A DNA stretch of 52,838 bases from a virus. The translations under genes and the position numbers were made by a program. Below the pieces are notes generated by a model. That model did no database searches. It was not told the DNA's origin and saw only the letters and a list, made by a program, of their open reading frames with translations. Shown one piece after another: positions 37,401 through 44,047 of the stretch. The stretch covers positions 1 through 52,838 of the IMG/VR virus record IMGVR_UViG_3300046533_000456. One strand, given 5' to 3'. Every line of letters starts with the position of its first letter. Position 1 is the stretch's first letter.

Positions 37401-39400
37401 TTTTCTTGTGCCAGCTTAAACGCGCCGCCCTTAGCAAGAGCATCGAGAAGACCGTTCCACGCCGAACGGAACTTCTCAGCCGCTTTGGTCGATTCATCGG
37501 TATTGGCGGCGAAACCTTTCGACGTGTCTCTAATATCCCTAAAGACGCGATTCAGCGCGTCACCACCCCTGCCCTCCTGGGCCATAGTGAGCACAAGCCC
37601 TGCTTCCGCCTTGTCGATCGCGTGGATATTGAAGGCAAAGTCGACCATCGTCTGAATGCCGCCATCCATAGCGGCCTGAAAATCCTTCATGCCCTGCGCC
37701 ACGTCGACATTGCGAAGCCTGGAAGTGGCAATCGCGACATCGGTGATCTCTTTGGCGAAGGCAGGATCAATCTTTGTGTTACGAGCAAGGTCAGCGACAA
37801 ACTTATTGGCATCCTCTGCCGCTACACCGACGTTCCGCAACGCCAACGCAGCATCTTCCATCCCCTTGATGGTCTTGCTCGAATCGTCGCCGATCGTGCC
37901 GAGCGCGTTGTTGAACTGCTTGATGGTCGATGTATTGGCGGCGGCCCGTGCCAAGACAACCGCGAACCCGACAGCAAGAGCCGCCAGCGCCGTCACCGCG
38001 AGGGTGGTCGGCGTGATCATCCCCGCGATAGCTTCCTTGACGCCCTTCAGAACCGGCCCGACGCCGCCGCCTTGGGCAAATGCCTGGATGACCTGGCCGC
38101 CCTGCTGAACGAGGATCGTGAACGGGCTTTGCCCGCTGAGCAGCCCGCTCGCGATGTCGTTAAGCTGGAACCCCATGTTGGTAACGGCAGCATTTAGCTG
38201 CCCGGTTGTTTGGGTCGCTTTGCCCTGTATGTTACTGGTGTGATCCAAGTTGCTGCTGACACTTTTTAGCGCAGAGTCATATCTCTGCGTTTCGATCAAC
38301 AGCGCCGCCTCATGCTCTTCTTGGGTTTTAAAGACGGTATTGCCCAAAGCAGCGGCTTTGGCGATCGCAGCTAGTTCCGCTTCGTGCTGCTTTTCGAGCG
38401 CAACCAGCGGCACATACTTCAAACGAAGCCCGTCGACCTCCTTCTCGTAAGCCTTAAGCTGATCGACGAATTCCGCATAGGAGGGAGGGACAGCATCTTT
38501 CGCGGCTCTCGCTGCATTGCCAGCCGCGGTGGCGACCTTGTCGTAAGCGTCAGCGGCTTCCGCAAGCGCTGCCGCCGCCTGCGCTTCGCTAATTCTTCCA
38601 GCACCGACAAGCAGATTTACTTCTTGCTGAACCTGCTTGTACCGCAGCCCAGCCGCGTACACCTTGTCGTAGGTCTGCGCTAAGCCTTCGACCTTTGTCT
38701 CGTAAGCCGCGACCTCGGTTAGGAACTCGGCATAGGATGGCGGAACCGCGCCCTTTAAGGCTCTCGACGCATTGCCAGCCGCCGTCGCTACGTCGTCGTA
38801 AGCCTTCGTCGCGGCTGCAAGAGACACCGCGGCCTGGTCGGCGGTGAGTTCGCCGGCTCTCAGGAGTAAGTTAATCTCCTTCTGGGCCTGGCCGAACTTC
38901 AGTCCAGCGGCGTACACCGTGTCATATATCGGTTTGATCCGCGCAATCTCTGCGACATACGCAGCAATGTGCTCAGAAGATTGCTGAACAGTCTCACCAT
39001 ATGCTTTTGTCGCATCCGCAGCTTTATTCGCAGCAGCGATTTCTAGATTATATTTATCAATCACCAACTGCTTGACAGCCGAGGATTGCGCTTCGTCAAG
39101 CTGCAATTCCCTGGTGAAGCGCGCGACCCTGTCCAGGCCGTTCGCTAACTTAAGCGCCGCCCCCGACGCCTTGTCTTGCGCACCAACAAATTTGGCGAAC
39201 TCGTTAGTTGTCGTCCGTATTGCCCTGGTGACTCTTTCATTGGTGGCGGCGTTCTCGTTGCTGGCACCCGTCGCTTTTTGCGTCGACGTCGTCAGTTTCT
39301 TTGTCGTCGCGTCAAGCAACGCAGCCGCAGCTTCAGCGTCAGTGAGCTGCTCACGCCCCTGAACCAGTAGTTTGACGACTAAGGTGTCAACTAAAGCCAC
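31433..39400 (-). CDS. Giant tape measure protein with embedded peptidase motif
   Basis: 2655 residues, among the longest tape measures. Visible parts: tandem ~75-residue helical repeats with YDTVYAAGLKF/PPSYAEF (about 130-330); a hydrophobic pair near 450-490; an M15-like peptidase motif TAHNPAAGGAFD…DIGHIGF (about 785-870); a long Gly-rich, membrane-inserting-looking stretch (about 1270-1500); Thr/Ala/Asn-rich repeats (about 2000-2330); and a Trp-periodic segment (AAWGNA words, about 2350-2480). Roles: sets tail length, enters the host envelope, trims peptidoglycan. Scaled from lambda (853 residues, ~135 nm), the tail could be ~400 nm; this is inference. Confidence 0.9.
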   Translation of the reverse strand: MALVDTLVVKLLVQGREQLTDAEAAAALLDATTKKLTTSTQKATGASNENAATNERVTRAIRTTTNEFAKFVGAQDKASGAALKLANGLDRVARFTRELQLDEAQSSAVKQLVIDKYNLEIAAANKAADATKAYGETVQQSSEHIAAYVAEIARIKPIYDTVYAAGLKFGQAQKEINLLLRAGELTADQAAVSLAAATKAYDDVATAAGNASRALKGAVPPSYAEFLTEVAAYETKVEGLAQTYDKVYAAGLRYKQVQQEVNLLVGAGRISEAQAAAALAEAADAYDKVATAAGNAARAAKDAVPPSYAEFVDQLKAYEKEVDGLRLKYVPLVALEKQHEAELAAIAKAAALGNTVFKTQEEHEAALLIETQRYDSALKSVSSNLDHTSNIQGKATQTTGQLNAAVTNMGFQLNDIASGLLSGQSPFTILVQQGGQVIQAFAQGGGVGPVLKGVKEAIAGMITPTTLAVTALAALAVGFAVVLARAAANTSTIKQFNNALGTIGDDSSKTIKGMEDAALALRNVGVAAEDANKFVADLARNTKIDPAFAKEITDVAIATSRLRNVDVAQGMKDFQAAMDGGIQTMVDFAFNIHAIDKAEAGLVLTMAQEGRGGDALNRVFRDIRDTSKGFAANTDESTKAAEKFRSAWNGLLDALAKGGAFKLAQENLTQLAVDLTNLITKGQIFSDKFMEAHGLSGAGAPLATGTVPSATGVPQPGLGTTTPTYGGDYGTLLSGNKFSVRPGVVMTPNAPAYIDTMSNVVTQLPPGFGIVITSIGRQKSNSSVGASTAHNPAAGGAFDYKIINTTTGQEYPNTGTDTTPGGLYGQTFKNAAAFIAQKYPQLLPFMENGALFGSMGGPISPSSPADIGHIGFRGAPQIGLATSVSGGPFQGQDPKAVAALDAVLAEQNRLLGQNVTVNQTLSGPIATARTAAYAAYNQELNTSHNDQLAQTAGLNAYKNSLIEQNVALDTANQKVDLTIKGQEGVANAYLESEQAGIKAAAAEQARVDVLEHGGDVAQQTQRILSQQAAEALTASAKAIPALQLQYTETSRLAEATKGGAAAQHEMELQNQATAATHDVVAKAEATGNAAYIEEAKRLEAVTLALIKKNDAAQTALELQKQINSNKDQIEVNKVEAQYAFQTSEEIQRQVSLLQAKQFLISKNVDLSSDEAKNYLASVDALGKSNIALAEQQRAAQRLNDVLTSVGQTVDQAITQNVSNALSGKKITAWHTIFKDALVQLESQLISMSVIKPAIGSLLGMLDFGGAASNFGTFFGGGGGASLLSGIFGGSLGGGGQGTSGATGAPITLEQRDKEGNLTGTLSTVSSVGSLANTGSGLFGGGGSGGLFGSGGISGFVNNTIGTSLGFAPSGLLPGSGAGAGIFTNAATGATSDIAGSGVAGGLFGGTTLGGFLGGVGAGATVGSLANMFIGPMIGGGKSTGGMIGSTGGALAGAIIGSIVPGIGTLLGGIIGGAGGGLLGGFFGPKPANNAGSGSLNLATGQLGAFTSGGVAANDQAAQGILQPISTTLANITQILGASVLPQATLIAQAGSRDGIKVNIASGEGVKSFTGSDAGAVVQEVAKFLFEHRDLSALSPTLQKAVGSLDINQIQDTTQLTTAVNFSKIYDTIVTAADSAFQSIESGAQQAGPFEQAMSQITDTFAQLTTQAQQYGLSIDPINAALAEATKRINVDFAKAVDAAYNTATGNDFLNGVQSLVDNYASMAREASAIGASTTVFDKLGQTFDASLKTMFAQLNSTQLNAVIAAFGDLGNDLPALATSARDAALASEALIAAQNQQAQIYQNQQDSYTAANQGFLAQLRDLDKARIATQATNKSLGLGSDQDAQVQETEHRAALNILQALTNDQLEAARKVLADLNPAFAQWVDEAKAATIATQQQADAQARSNAILAAGLQIRQYLNAQETGPDYTSPQSRLEAARSQFQTQLGLAQGGDVNALQGITGIADQLKAALQGWFASSAPGAAEWEAAKAALAALPGVPNAQDTATNAIVDAINDNGTATVSTISDVTTATAQQIIGTTIATNQAIVDNARATSRDIVSATGDSSTRIVTTAIDTSNSIVANGIAGAASIVGATTTGLDLATGATLTSAAQITAASNNTATAVNIAADVTKSGTMALLDSNAANAATLIAGSKEDTLNLLAQQEANSGALLTANAVQSAALVDQNSRDAAAVVATTNTTAASIVAQNDNASKQIIDTATATGNASVATANANTTDMIWTANATSAEVAARNEASVHALDVSTQAGTTTLLAQGRDVQAAQAAQAESATTATVGAAYNTTDILGTRTEAASANIAATTQAGTNALVAKGDAQIAALQSIAGVTVGDVQVGTAIYNIGNEITQSAASWSSAIYGQIAAYGTWAVQSSEAWSNAIVQTIGYWGNAINYQTWFAGDSVTRTVAAWSQLIASTTWAGLDTTWRTVDAWGNAVAGTVAAWGNATCQNIAAWGNAEVGNANNNANNTINMLAAVANAISNSIFSSGSTQIAATYGSSSNEIGATFANGNSIIGAIGSMSVANIAAIYGSANSIVGQTGVIPAYVDQARNDNNWWLGTINGTLNGINSNEVAWNQNLYNKLQEILNNIVGWNQNLWNELHIIHEYMQLLTEVTINFDEFMAGSQGANTDIMNQIQDTLRRQAFG

Positions 39401-39419
39401 CGCTCACCGCGCTCCATTC

Positions 39420-39917
39420 TCAACGACGCCTTGGCAAAATCGGCCCGCGTAAAGCACCATTGCCGCCGCCCATCCGAGGCTGTGGTTTCGGTGTTCGATT
39501 TTCGGTTTCCGTTTTCTCGGCCTGGACACTGGCGCGCAGCATCCCGAGCTGTACCAACGTCCGCGATTCCCACGGCTCCAGCTCGCCGACCTGGCTCAGT
39601 GCCTGCCAGGATCGCAGCGCTTCCCAGGTGATGACCGGCGGGGCAAAGCCATTCGGGGCCAAGCCATACGAGATCTCTTGAAACCAGCCCCAGAGGTAAT
39701 CGAGCAGATCGGGGAACTCGGGACCGCTATCGATTTCCGGCACTTTGACCGGCTGATCGCGGCGGCTGGCGGGTCGCAGCGCAGCAGGGATCTTGGCCCA
39801 CTGCGCCGCACCAGAAACCAGATGGTCGCGCTCGGTCGACCCGTCTACGGTTTTGCGGCCCGCCCTGAACTCGGACTCGGCCCATTCGACGAGGTCGATG
39901 ACGAGGCCCGCGTAAAA
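39420..39917 (-). CDS. Tail chaperone T-frame (expressed by -1 frameshift)
   Basis: This frame has no acceptable start of its own (the first Met-like codon is an internal GTG) but is open from just before the slippery site in the upstream gene. It encodes about 165 residues. The first part KFYAGLVIDLVEWAESEF follows directly from the slip, then VPEIDSGPEFPDLLDYLWGWFQEISYG and EPWESRTLVQLGMLR. A slip on GGGAAAT or AAATTTT fuses it to the G-like protein to give a product of about 299 residues, as in lambda G-GT. It ends 20 bp before the tape measure gene, the expected position. Confidence 0.75.
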   Translation of the reverse strand, partial: FYAGLVIDLVEWAESEFRAGRKTVDGSTERDHLVSGAAQWAKIPAALRPASRRDQPVKVPEIDSGPEFPDLLDYLWGWFQEISYGLAPNGFAPPVITWEALRSWQALSQVGELEPWESRTLVQLGMLRASVQAEKTETENRTPKPQPRMGGGNGALRGPILPRRR

Positions 39918-40318
39918 TTTCCCCTATCAGCCGCAAACTCGTCGACTTGCTCCCTGATCCAAGTGACTTTGTCGTAGACCACCCGGGCGTTTTGCGCCGA
40001 GAACGGCAAGCCCAGCATCGAGCCGTCGAGCGCGACCAGCGACCAGCCGGCGGTCAATGCCACCAGAAGATCGGTCGCTTCCGCTTCCAACTCTTCCGGG
40101 GTCAACTTCCCCCTGCCTCGCATGTTCAACCGGCGGCGTTGGGTTTCCCGGTTATGCCGGCGGGCGATATCGGAGTCCGAGGAGTAAAGATCAACGTAGG
40201 CTTCCTCACCATTCGGCCCGCGGAGGGGCTGGCGGGTCTGGTAGTGAAGCAACGGCATTCGCTGCGGCTTTTCCACGTCGAGAGATAGCGCACTTAGCGC
40301 AGCGTCGATATCAGTCAT
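39845..40318 (-). CDS. Tail assembly chaperone, G-like (0 frame)
   Basis: A 157-residue protein in the position of lambda gpG: directly after the tail tube gene and before the tape measure. Residues 1-130 are globular (LSLDVEKPQRMPLLHYQTRQPL, EEAYVDLYSSDSDIARRHNRETQRRR, LTPEELEAEATDLLVALTAGW, in part). The last 25 codons after the slippery site read as Ser/Arg-rich low complexity (RASSSTSSNGPSPSSGRAAKP), as expected if only the -1 product carries conserved sequence beyond it. A conserved RNA hairpin and AAGGA precede the start. Confidence 0.8.
   Translation of the reverse strand: MTDIDAALSALSLDVEKPQRMPLLHYQTRQPLRGPNGEEAYVDLYSSDSDIARRHNRETQRRRLNMRGRGKLTPEELEAEATDLLVALTAGWSLVALDGSMLGLPFSAQNARVVYDKVTWIREQVDEFAADRGNFTRASSSTSSNGPSPSSGRAAKP
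39914..39923 (-). other. Programmed -1 frameshift slippery site
   Basis: The mRNA reads GGGGAAATTTTAC. In the G frame it is G-GGA-AAT-TTT, so two overlapping X-XXY-YYZ heptamers, GGGAAAT (39923-39917) and AAATTTT (39920-39914), are both in register for a -1 slip. Lambda uses GGGAAAG at the same point. The -1 frame is the tail chaperone extension. Confidence 0.75.
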
Positions 40319-40342
40319 AGGTGGCGGTCCTTCTGAGGGAAA

Positions 40343-40362
40343 GGCGCGCTTCGCAGCGGGCC
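40343..40362 (-). promoter_or_regulatory. Conserved GNRA hairpin, copy C (upstream of tail chaperone)
   Basis: On the transcribed strand GGCCCGCT pairs with AGCGCGCC around a GCGA loop, leaving one C-C mismatch. It lies 24 nt before the tail chaperone ATG and is followed by CTTTCCCT and then AAGGA. The same element precedes the capsid and tail-tube genes (copies A and B), with compensating changes in the stem. Confidence 0.7.
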
Positions 40363-40373
40363 GTTTTGGCGGG

Positions 40374-40411
40374 AAAAAGGGGACGCACCACCCGCCAGCG
40401 GCACGTCCCCC
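40374..40411 (-). terminator. Terminator after the tail-tube gene
   Basis: On the transcribed strand GGGGACG (40385-40379 side) and CGTCCCC form a seven-pair stem. Its loop contains its own CCGC/GCGG pairing, and TTTTT (40378-40374) follows immediately. It stands between the tail-tube stop (40477) and the copy-C hairpin of the next gene, so high tail-tube expression is probably partly uncoupled from genes beyond it. Confidence 0.7.
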
Positions 40412-40476
40412 GGTAGCGCTACCATCCGCTTACGCGGACAGCCTCCTGTGGCGGCAGGAATGGTGACGAAAGACGG

Positions 40477-41739
40477 TTAGACCGCCTCGGTGTCGGTCAT
40501 CATAATTGTGGTTTGCGGGACACCGACGGCGTTGCCCACATACTTCAACGCCGTGAAGGGCATCGTGAGCGTCTGCGCGCCCAAGCCGGTTACCGCGACG
40601 TCGGCGTCGGAGAACTTCACCCGCGGCAGGTAAATCGAAGTCGCCGCCGAACCTGGGTCGTTGGTCGTGGTCAGATACGCCAGGATATCCACCTCGTCTT
40701 CGTCGAGGAAATTCCTGACGAGGTCGAGGTCTTCCAGCATCGCAGTGACCTGTCCCGTGACCGCCGCGCTACCCAAAAACACTTCCGGCACGAAGTCCTG
40801 GCCCACGACCGCATCGGAACTGGGCGACAGCTCCATAGAGATATCAAGCCCGGTGACGACGCCGACCACGCTGCCGTTAACCCTCAACATGCCATTGACC
40901 GCGGCGAAAATGCCGGTGGTCGTCTCGGGGTCGGGCGAAGTGAAGAACGGTGCCGGAACGCTTGTCCCGGCATCGAAGACCTCCATGTCGCGACCCATCA
41001 TCGTAAATTCGATGGTCGCCAAGCCCGACGCAGGCAAGCCAAGCTTGAACCCGCCGACCCGCACCTCGGTGAACAGACGGCTGACCCCGATATCTTCATG
41101 GAATGTCTCGATCGCGAACTTACGAGAGACGAACCCGCTGGATGGGATGATCAGGTTCGACCCGATTGTGTGGAGCGAGAAGGTCAGGCCGGCGGCCATC
41201 GTGGCTGGCGCAGGAAAGACCTTTACCGTGCTGTTGGTGACGCCACTAAAACCGACAGCGATGAAGTTGACGCCATTATTCGCCGCGCCGCCGCCGCTCA
41301 GCCCACCGAGCCGGAAGATGCTGCCAACGTGAAGCCCGAGCGCGACCGGATCGCCCCCGCCAAAATCCAGCGTCGACGCCGACGCATCAGCCGTGACGCT
41401 GGTCAGTTGCGCCTCGGTCAGCGATACCCCGGGCGTGGCGGTCCCGCGCGTCGCCGCCTCAAAGAAGTCGAAGTACGTCGCGGGGCTGAACTCTCCGGTG
41501 ATCCCCCCGGTAACGCGACGGGTGCCATGCCGGAAATCCACGATCTGCCGATCGGAACGGATTTCGGTCGCCTGGTAGGTGTCCTTCGCGAGTTTTAGGG
41601 TCGAGGTCACGCGGCGAAGAACTTGCGCGCCGACTTGACCAGGGTCGGTCGCCGACACCGGCTGGGTGTTGGACTCGATCGCACCGTTTGCGTAGGGGAG
41701 GTACGCTACCCGTGCGCTTACGCCTTCAGCTAGAGACAT
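40477..41739 (-). CDS. Major tail tube protein
   Basis: A 420-residue protein from an ATG preceded by GGAGT. The order and content (VAYLPYANGAIESNTQPVS, VLRRVTSTLKLAKDTYQATEIRSDRQIVDFRHGTRRVTGGITGE, in part; later an Ig-like insertion and FTALKYVGNAVG) match siphovirus tail tube proteins of the type with an extended arm. Residues 120-230 look like an inserted Gly/Ala/Ser-rich decoration domain. The gene has its own upstream RNA hairpin and a downstream terminator, consistent with very high expression. The frame extends 20 codons upstream but without a ribosome site. Confidence 0.85.
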   Translation of the reverse strand: MSLAEGVSARVAYLPYANGAIESNTQPVSATDPGQVGAQVLRRVTSTLKLAKDTYQATEIRSDRQIVDFRHGTRRVTGGITGEFSPATYFDFFEAATRGTATPGVSLTEAQLTSVTADASASTLDFGGGDPVALGLHVGSIFRLGGLSGGGAANNGVNFIAVGFSGVTNSTVKVFPAPATMAAGLTFSLHTIGSNLIIPSSGFVSRKFAIETFHEDIGVSRLFTEVRVGGFKLGLPASGLATIEFTMMGRDMEVFDAGTSVPAPFFTSPDPETTTGIFAAVNGMLRVNGSVVGVVTGLDISMELSPSSDAVVGQDFVPEVFLGSAAVTGQVTAMLEDLDLVRNFLDEDEVDILAYLTTTNDPGSAATSIYLPRVKFSDADVAVTGLGAQTLTMPFTALKYVGNAVGVPQTTIMMTDTEAV

Positions 41740-41763
41740 AGTGGGCACTCCATCAAAGGGAGG

Positions 41764-41783
41764 GGCGCGTCTCACGACGGGCC
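41764..41783 (-). promoter_or_regulatory. Conserved GNRA hairpin, copy B (upstream of tail tube)
   Basis: On the transcribed strand GGCCCGTC pairs with GACGCGCC around GTGA, keeping the same C-C mismatch as copies A and C. The two pairs next to the loop read TC/GA here and CT/AG in the others, a compensating change that preserves the stem. CCTCCCT and then GATGGAG (the ribosome site) follow. Confidence 0.7.
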
Positions 41784-41812
41784 GATTCGCCTTGCCCAAG
41801 GGCGTTTGAGTT

Positions 41813-41887
41813 AACCTCGCGCGGGCTTCACGCGAGGGTTAGGATGGGTGCGGCTGTGCGGGAGTGGCTCCCCAATTAAGCGCACAG
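41813..41887 (-). promoter_or_regulatory. Two hairpins in the tail-tube leader
   Basis: CCTCGCG (41815-41821) pairs with CGCGAGG (41831-41837), extended by flanking AA/TT. CTGTGCG (41854-41860) pairs with CGCACAG (41881-41887), with GGGAG/CTCCC nested inside. Neither has a U tract. The tail-tube gene has a 185-nt leader in a region where genes otherwise touch, so processing or mRNA stability elements are likely. Confidence 0.4.
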
Positions 41888-41924
41888 ACCGAGCGGGTTA
41901 GGAGCGCCGCGGCTCGGGCTGCGA

Positions 41925-42386
41925 TCAGCCGATCAAGTCGAAAAACAGATCTACTTCGGCGGTCGCCCAGAAATAGTTGGTCACTTCCGATGGCAGGCCG
42001 ATCGGCTTCAACATCGAACCGTCCCCCCCGGGATAGACCGTAGCCGTCGAGCAGGACACGTCAGCGTCGCGGTAGGAACGAAACAGCGATGCTGCCGTCT
42101 CGGCATAATCCGTCGCTGGAGCCAGCCCCCAGCCCCTCGGCACGAACACCCAGATGTCGAGACGTGCCGGGTTGCGGTATCGATTGCGATATCGACCGCC
42201 GCCGAACGAGGCCAGCTCGCCAGGCTCGGCCAAAAACTCGGTGTAGAGAAACGGTGCCGGCGTATCAGGTAGCGTGACGTTGCCCGCGCTGTCCTCGTCC
42301 TCGTTCTGCCAGCGCAATGGCGGCAGCGAATTCGCGGCTTCCAATCGCGCTCGCAAGATCGCGTAGGCTTGGCTGACCGTGGTCAT
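41925..42386 (-). CDS. Tail terminator-like protein
   Basis: A 153-residue protein in the position of the tail terminator (after the tail completion gene, before the tail tube). The pattern VSQAYAILRARLEAAN…LYTEFLAEPGE, YRNRYRNPARLDIWVFVPRGWG and DYAETAASLFRSY resembles lambda U-like/DUF4128 proteins that cap the tail tube as a hexamer. Start overlaps the upstream stop (ATGA). Confidence 0.75.
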   Translation of the reverse strand: MTTVSQAYAILRARLEAANSLPPLRWQNEDEDSAGNVTLPDTPAPFLYTEFLAEPGELASFGGGRYRNRYRNPARLDIWVFVPRGWGLAPATDYAETAASLFRSYRDADVSCSTATVYPGGDGSMLKPIGLPSEVTNYFWATAEVDLFFDLIG

Positions 42387-43048
42387 AGCGGCTCGAAAAA
42401 GATGGCCGGCGCACGCACTTCAGTGCCGGCGATCTGCCTGCGCTTGCGCAGCGCGCCACCCTTGGCGATGTAATGGCTCGGCAACTTGCCCTTGATTTGA
42501 TAGGCCTCGGGCATCGTGACGTAACCGTAGGCGATCCGCGCCGCGTTGGCGTATCGAGCGCCCAGCTTCTTGGCGACCCGCTCGTAGATGTGGTTCGGCA
42601 CACTGATCAGGAAGTCGCGACCGCTCTCGGTTTTGCCGACCTCCAATCGGCGGGCATAGACCACCGGATTGGCGATATAGACGTCCTGGCCGATCGTTAC
42701 CGGGGTGTTGTCCGGTGCCGGGCGTCCGTCGATGTACAACGAGTGGGAGTTCTTGTAGCGCCCCGAGTCGGCGGGTGAAGCGGCACGCAGCTCCTTCAGG
42801 AACTCCGAGATCATCTCTTGCAGATAGGTGTACTTGAAGACGATCGTTTGCTTGGCGTTGTCGATCGGTCCACCCGGCGGGTTATCGCCGACGCCCGTCC
42901 AGCTCGGCTTAAAGCCCGTCCGCTTCTGCTGCTCGTCGAGAACCTTCATGTTCTCGAGCTTCGCCTGCGAAACGAAAATCTGGCGGGCTTGCTCGTCGAC
43001 CTGCTTCGCGACGATGGGGATCGTGCGCAGGAACGCGGTGAGCGCCAC
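42383..43048 (-). CDS. Tail completion / HK97 gp10-like protein
   Basis: A 221-residue basic protein. The C-terminal part DVYIANPVVYARRLEVGKTESGRDFL and the N-terminal long helix are typical of HK97 gp10-like tail completion or head-tail joining proteins. The middle SPADSGRYKNSHSLYIDG contains the S-P-x-D-S-G-x-Y-K motif common in this family. It probably attaches the finished tail to the head. It lies 4 bp after the connector gene and its stop overlaps the next gene. Confidence 0.75.
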   Translation of the reverse strand: MALTAFLRTIPIVAKQVDEQARQIFVSQAKLENMKVLDEQQKRTGFKPSWTGVGDNPPGGPIDNAKQTIVFKYTYLQEMISEFLKELRAASPADSGRYKNSHSLYIDGRPAPDNTPVTIGQDVYIANPVVYARRLEVGKTESGRDFLISVPNHIYERVAKKLGARYANAARIAYGYVTMPEAYQIKGKLPSHYIAKGGALRKRRQIAGTEVRAPAIFFEPL

Positions 43049-43052
43049 GACG

Positions 43053-43406
43053 CTATCCCTTCACCCGCAAATTGTACGCGATCAGCTCGGTCCCGACGCT
43101 CCGGGTGGCGTTGTCAGGGAAGCTGATGGTGAATTCTTTGCCCTGGAAGACCACCTTGTCCGACCCGGTGAGCGGCAGCGGGAACCCGGCGTTCTCCAGA
43201 TCCTCGACCAGCACGACCGCGTGATAGACCAGCTCCTTCAGCTCACCGACCAACGGCTCCTGGCGCAGAGGATCGGCTCGGATCCAGGCTCGGCACTGCG
43301 CCTCGGTCACGGTGCGATCTGGCCCGGCCTTGCCGGTGTATCGGCGGATCGCGACGCTGTTGGTGAGAAAGCGTCGGTAGACCGATTTGGCGTACTCCGG
43401 GGTCAT
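43053..43406 (-). CDS. Head-tail connector (head closure-like)
   Basis: A 117-residue protein in the usual head-closure slot between the gp6-like connector and the tail completion protein. Pattern: helical start (YAKSVYRRFLTNSVAIRRY), then RAWIRADPLRQEPLVGELKELVYHAVVLVEDL and a beta-rich end (DKVVFQGKEFTISFPDNATR). It probably forms a ring sealing the portal after packaging. Start overlaps the upstream stop (ATGA). Confidence 0.65.
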   Translation of the reverse strand: MTPEYAKSVYRRFLTNSVAIRRYTGKAGPDRTVTEAQCRAWIRADPLRQEPLVGELKELVYHAVVLVEDLENAGFPLPLTGSDKVVFQGKEFTISFPDNATRSVGTELIAYNLRVKG

Positions 43407-44047
43407 ACGGTCCAGCGCTTGTAAGGGCTGAGCCAGCTACGAACCCCCGCGGGCGGCCCATCGGAGGTCGCCCCGGCGCCAGAATTCGGGTCGCCATACT
43501 GGACCGTGAGGACGTCGAAGACCGCTTCGGAACGGATCGAAGGATCGCGCCCACGCATGAGCCAACGAGCCGTCAGCCATTCGTTCGCCGCCGCCTGCAG
43601 ATCGGCTGGGATCGGATCGTAGCCGGCGGTGTAATCCATCACGACCGCGGTGCCGCCCCAGCCTCCGTTGAGGCGGAAAGCGCGTCCGGTGTCGAGGTCG
43701 ACCTCGAAGAGCGTAGGGTCGAGAACGCCGCCGTCGATCGTGACGCCGAGCAACGGGACCGGCGGCGTGCTGTCATCGAGCAGGATCGGGTATTGCTGCG
43801 CCCGCAACGGTTCGGCGTAGCTCCAGTAGAATTGGCTGAACTGGTCACGGTACGTCTGCTTCGGGAACAAGCGGTCGCAGTAGTTGGAAATCGCCGCCGA
43901 CACAGCATTGATCTCGGCCTGGATAATATCGTCGTGGGATGTGTCTGACTCGGCTACGCCGAGCACGAGCTTGGCATCATCGAGGGTGATCAGCCCGGGA
44001 TCGGTGGCGGGGGTTATCACCCGCGAGATCAGATAGCCGTTGCCCAT
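43403..44047 (-). CDS. gp6-like head-tail connector
   Basis: A 214-residue protein whose N-terminal half carries LITLDDAKLVLGVAESDTSHDDIIQAEINAVSAAISNYCDRLF (in part), the helical signature of gp6-like/adaptor connectors (L-x-x-A-K-x-x-L…D-D-x-I-x-x-x-I-x-A-A-S-x-x-I-x-x-Y). A beta insertion follows, then a C-terminal helix with ANEWLTARWLMRGRDP. It binds under the portal. Start is 1 bp overlap with the stop of the collagen-like gene. Confidence 0.8.
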   Translation of the reverse strand: MGNGYLISRVITPATDPGLITLDDAKLVLGVAESDTSHDDIIQAEINAVSAAISNYCDRLFPKQTYRDQFSQFYWSYAEPLRAQQYPILLDDSTPPVPLLGVTIDGGVLDPTLFEVDLDTGRAFRLNGGWGGTAVVMDYTAGYDPIPADLQAAANEWLTARWLMRGRDPSIRSEAVFDVLTVQYGDPNSGAGATSDGPPAGVRSWLSPYKRWTV

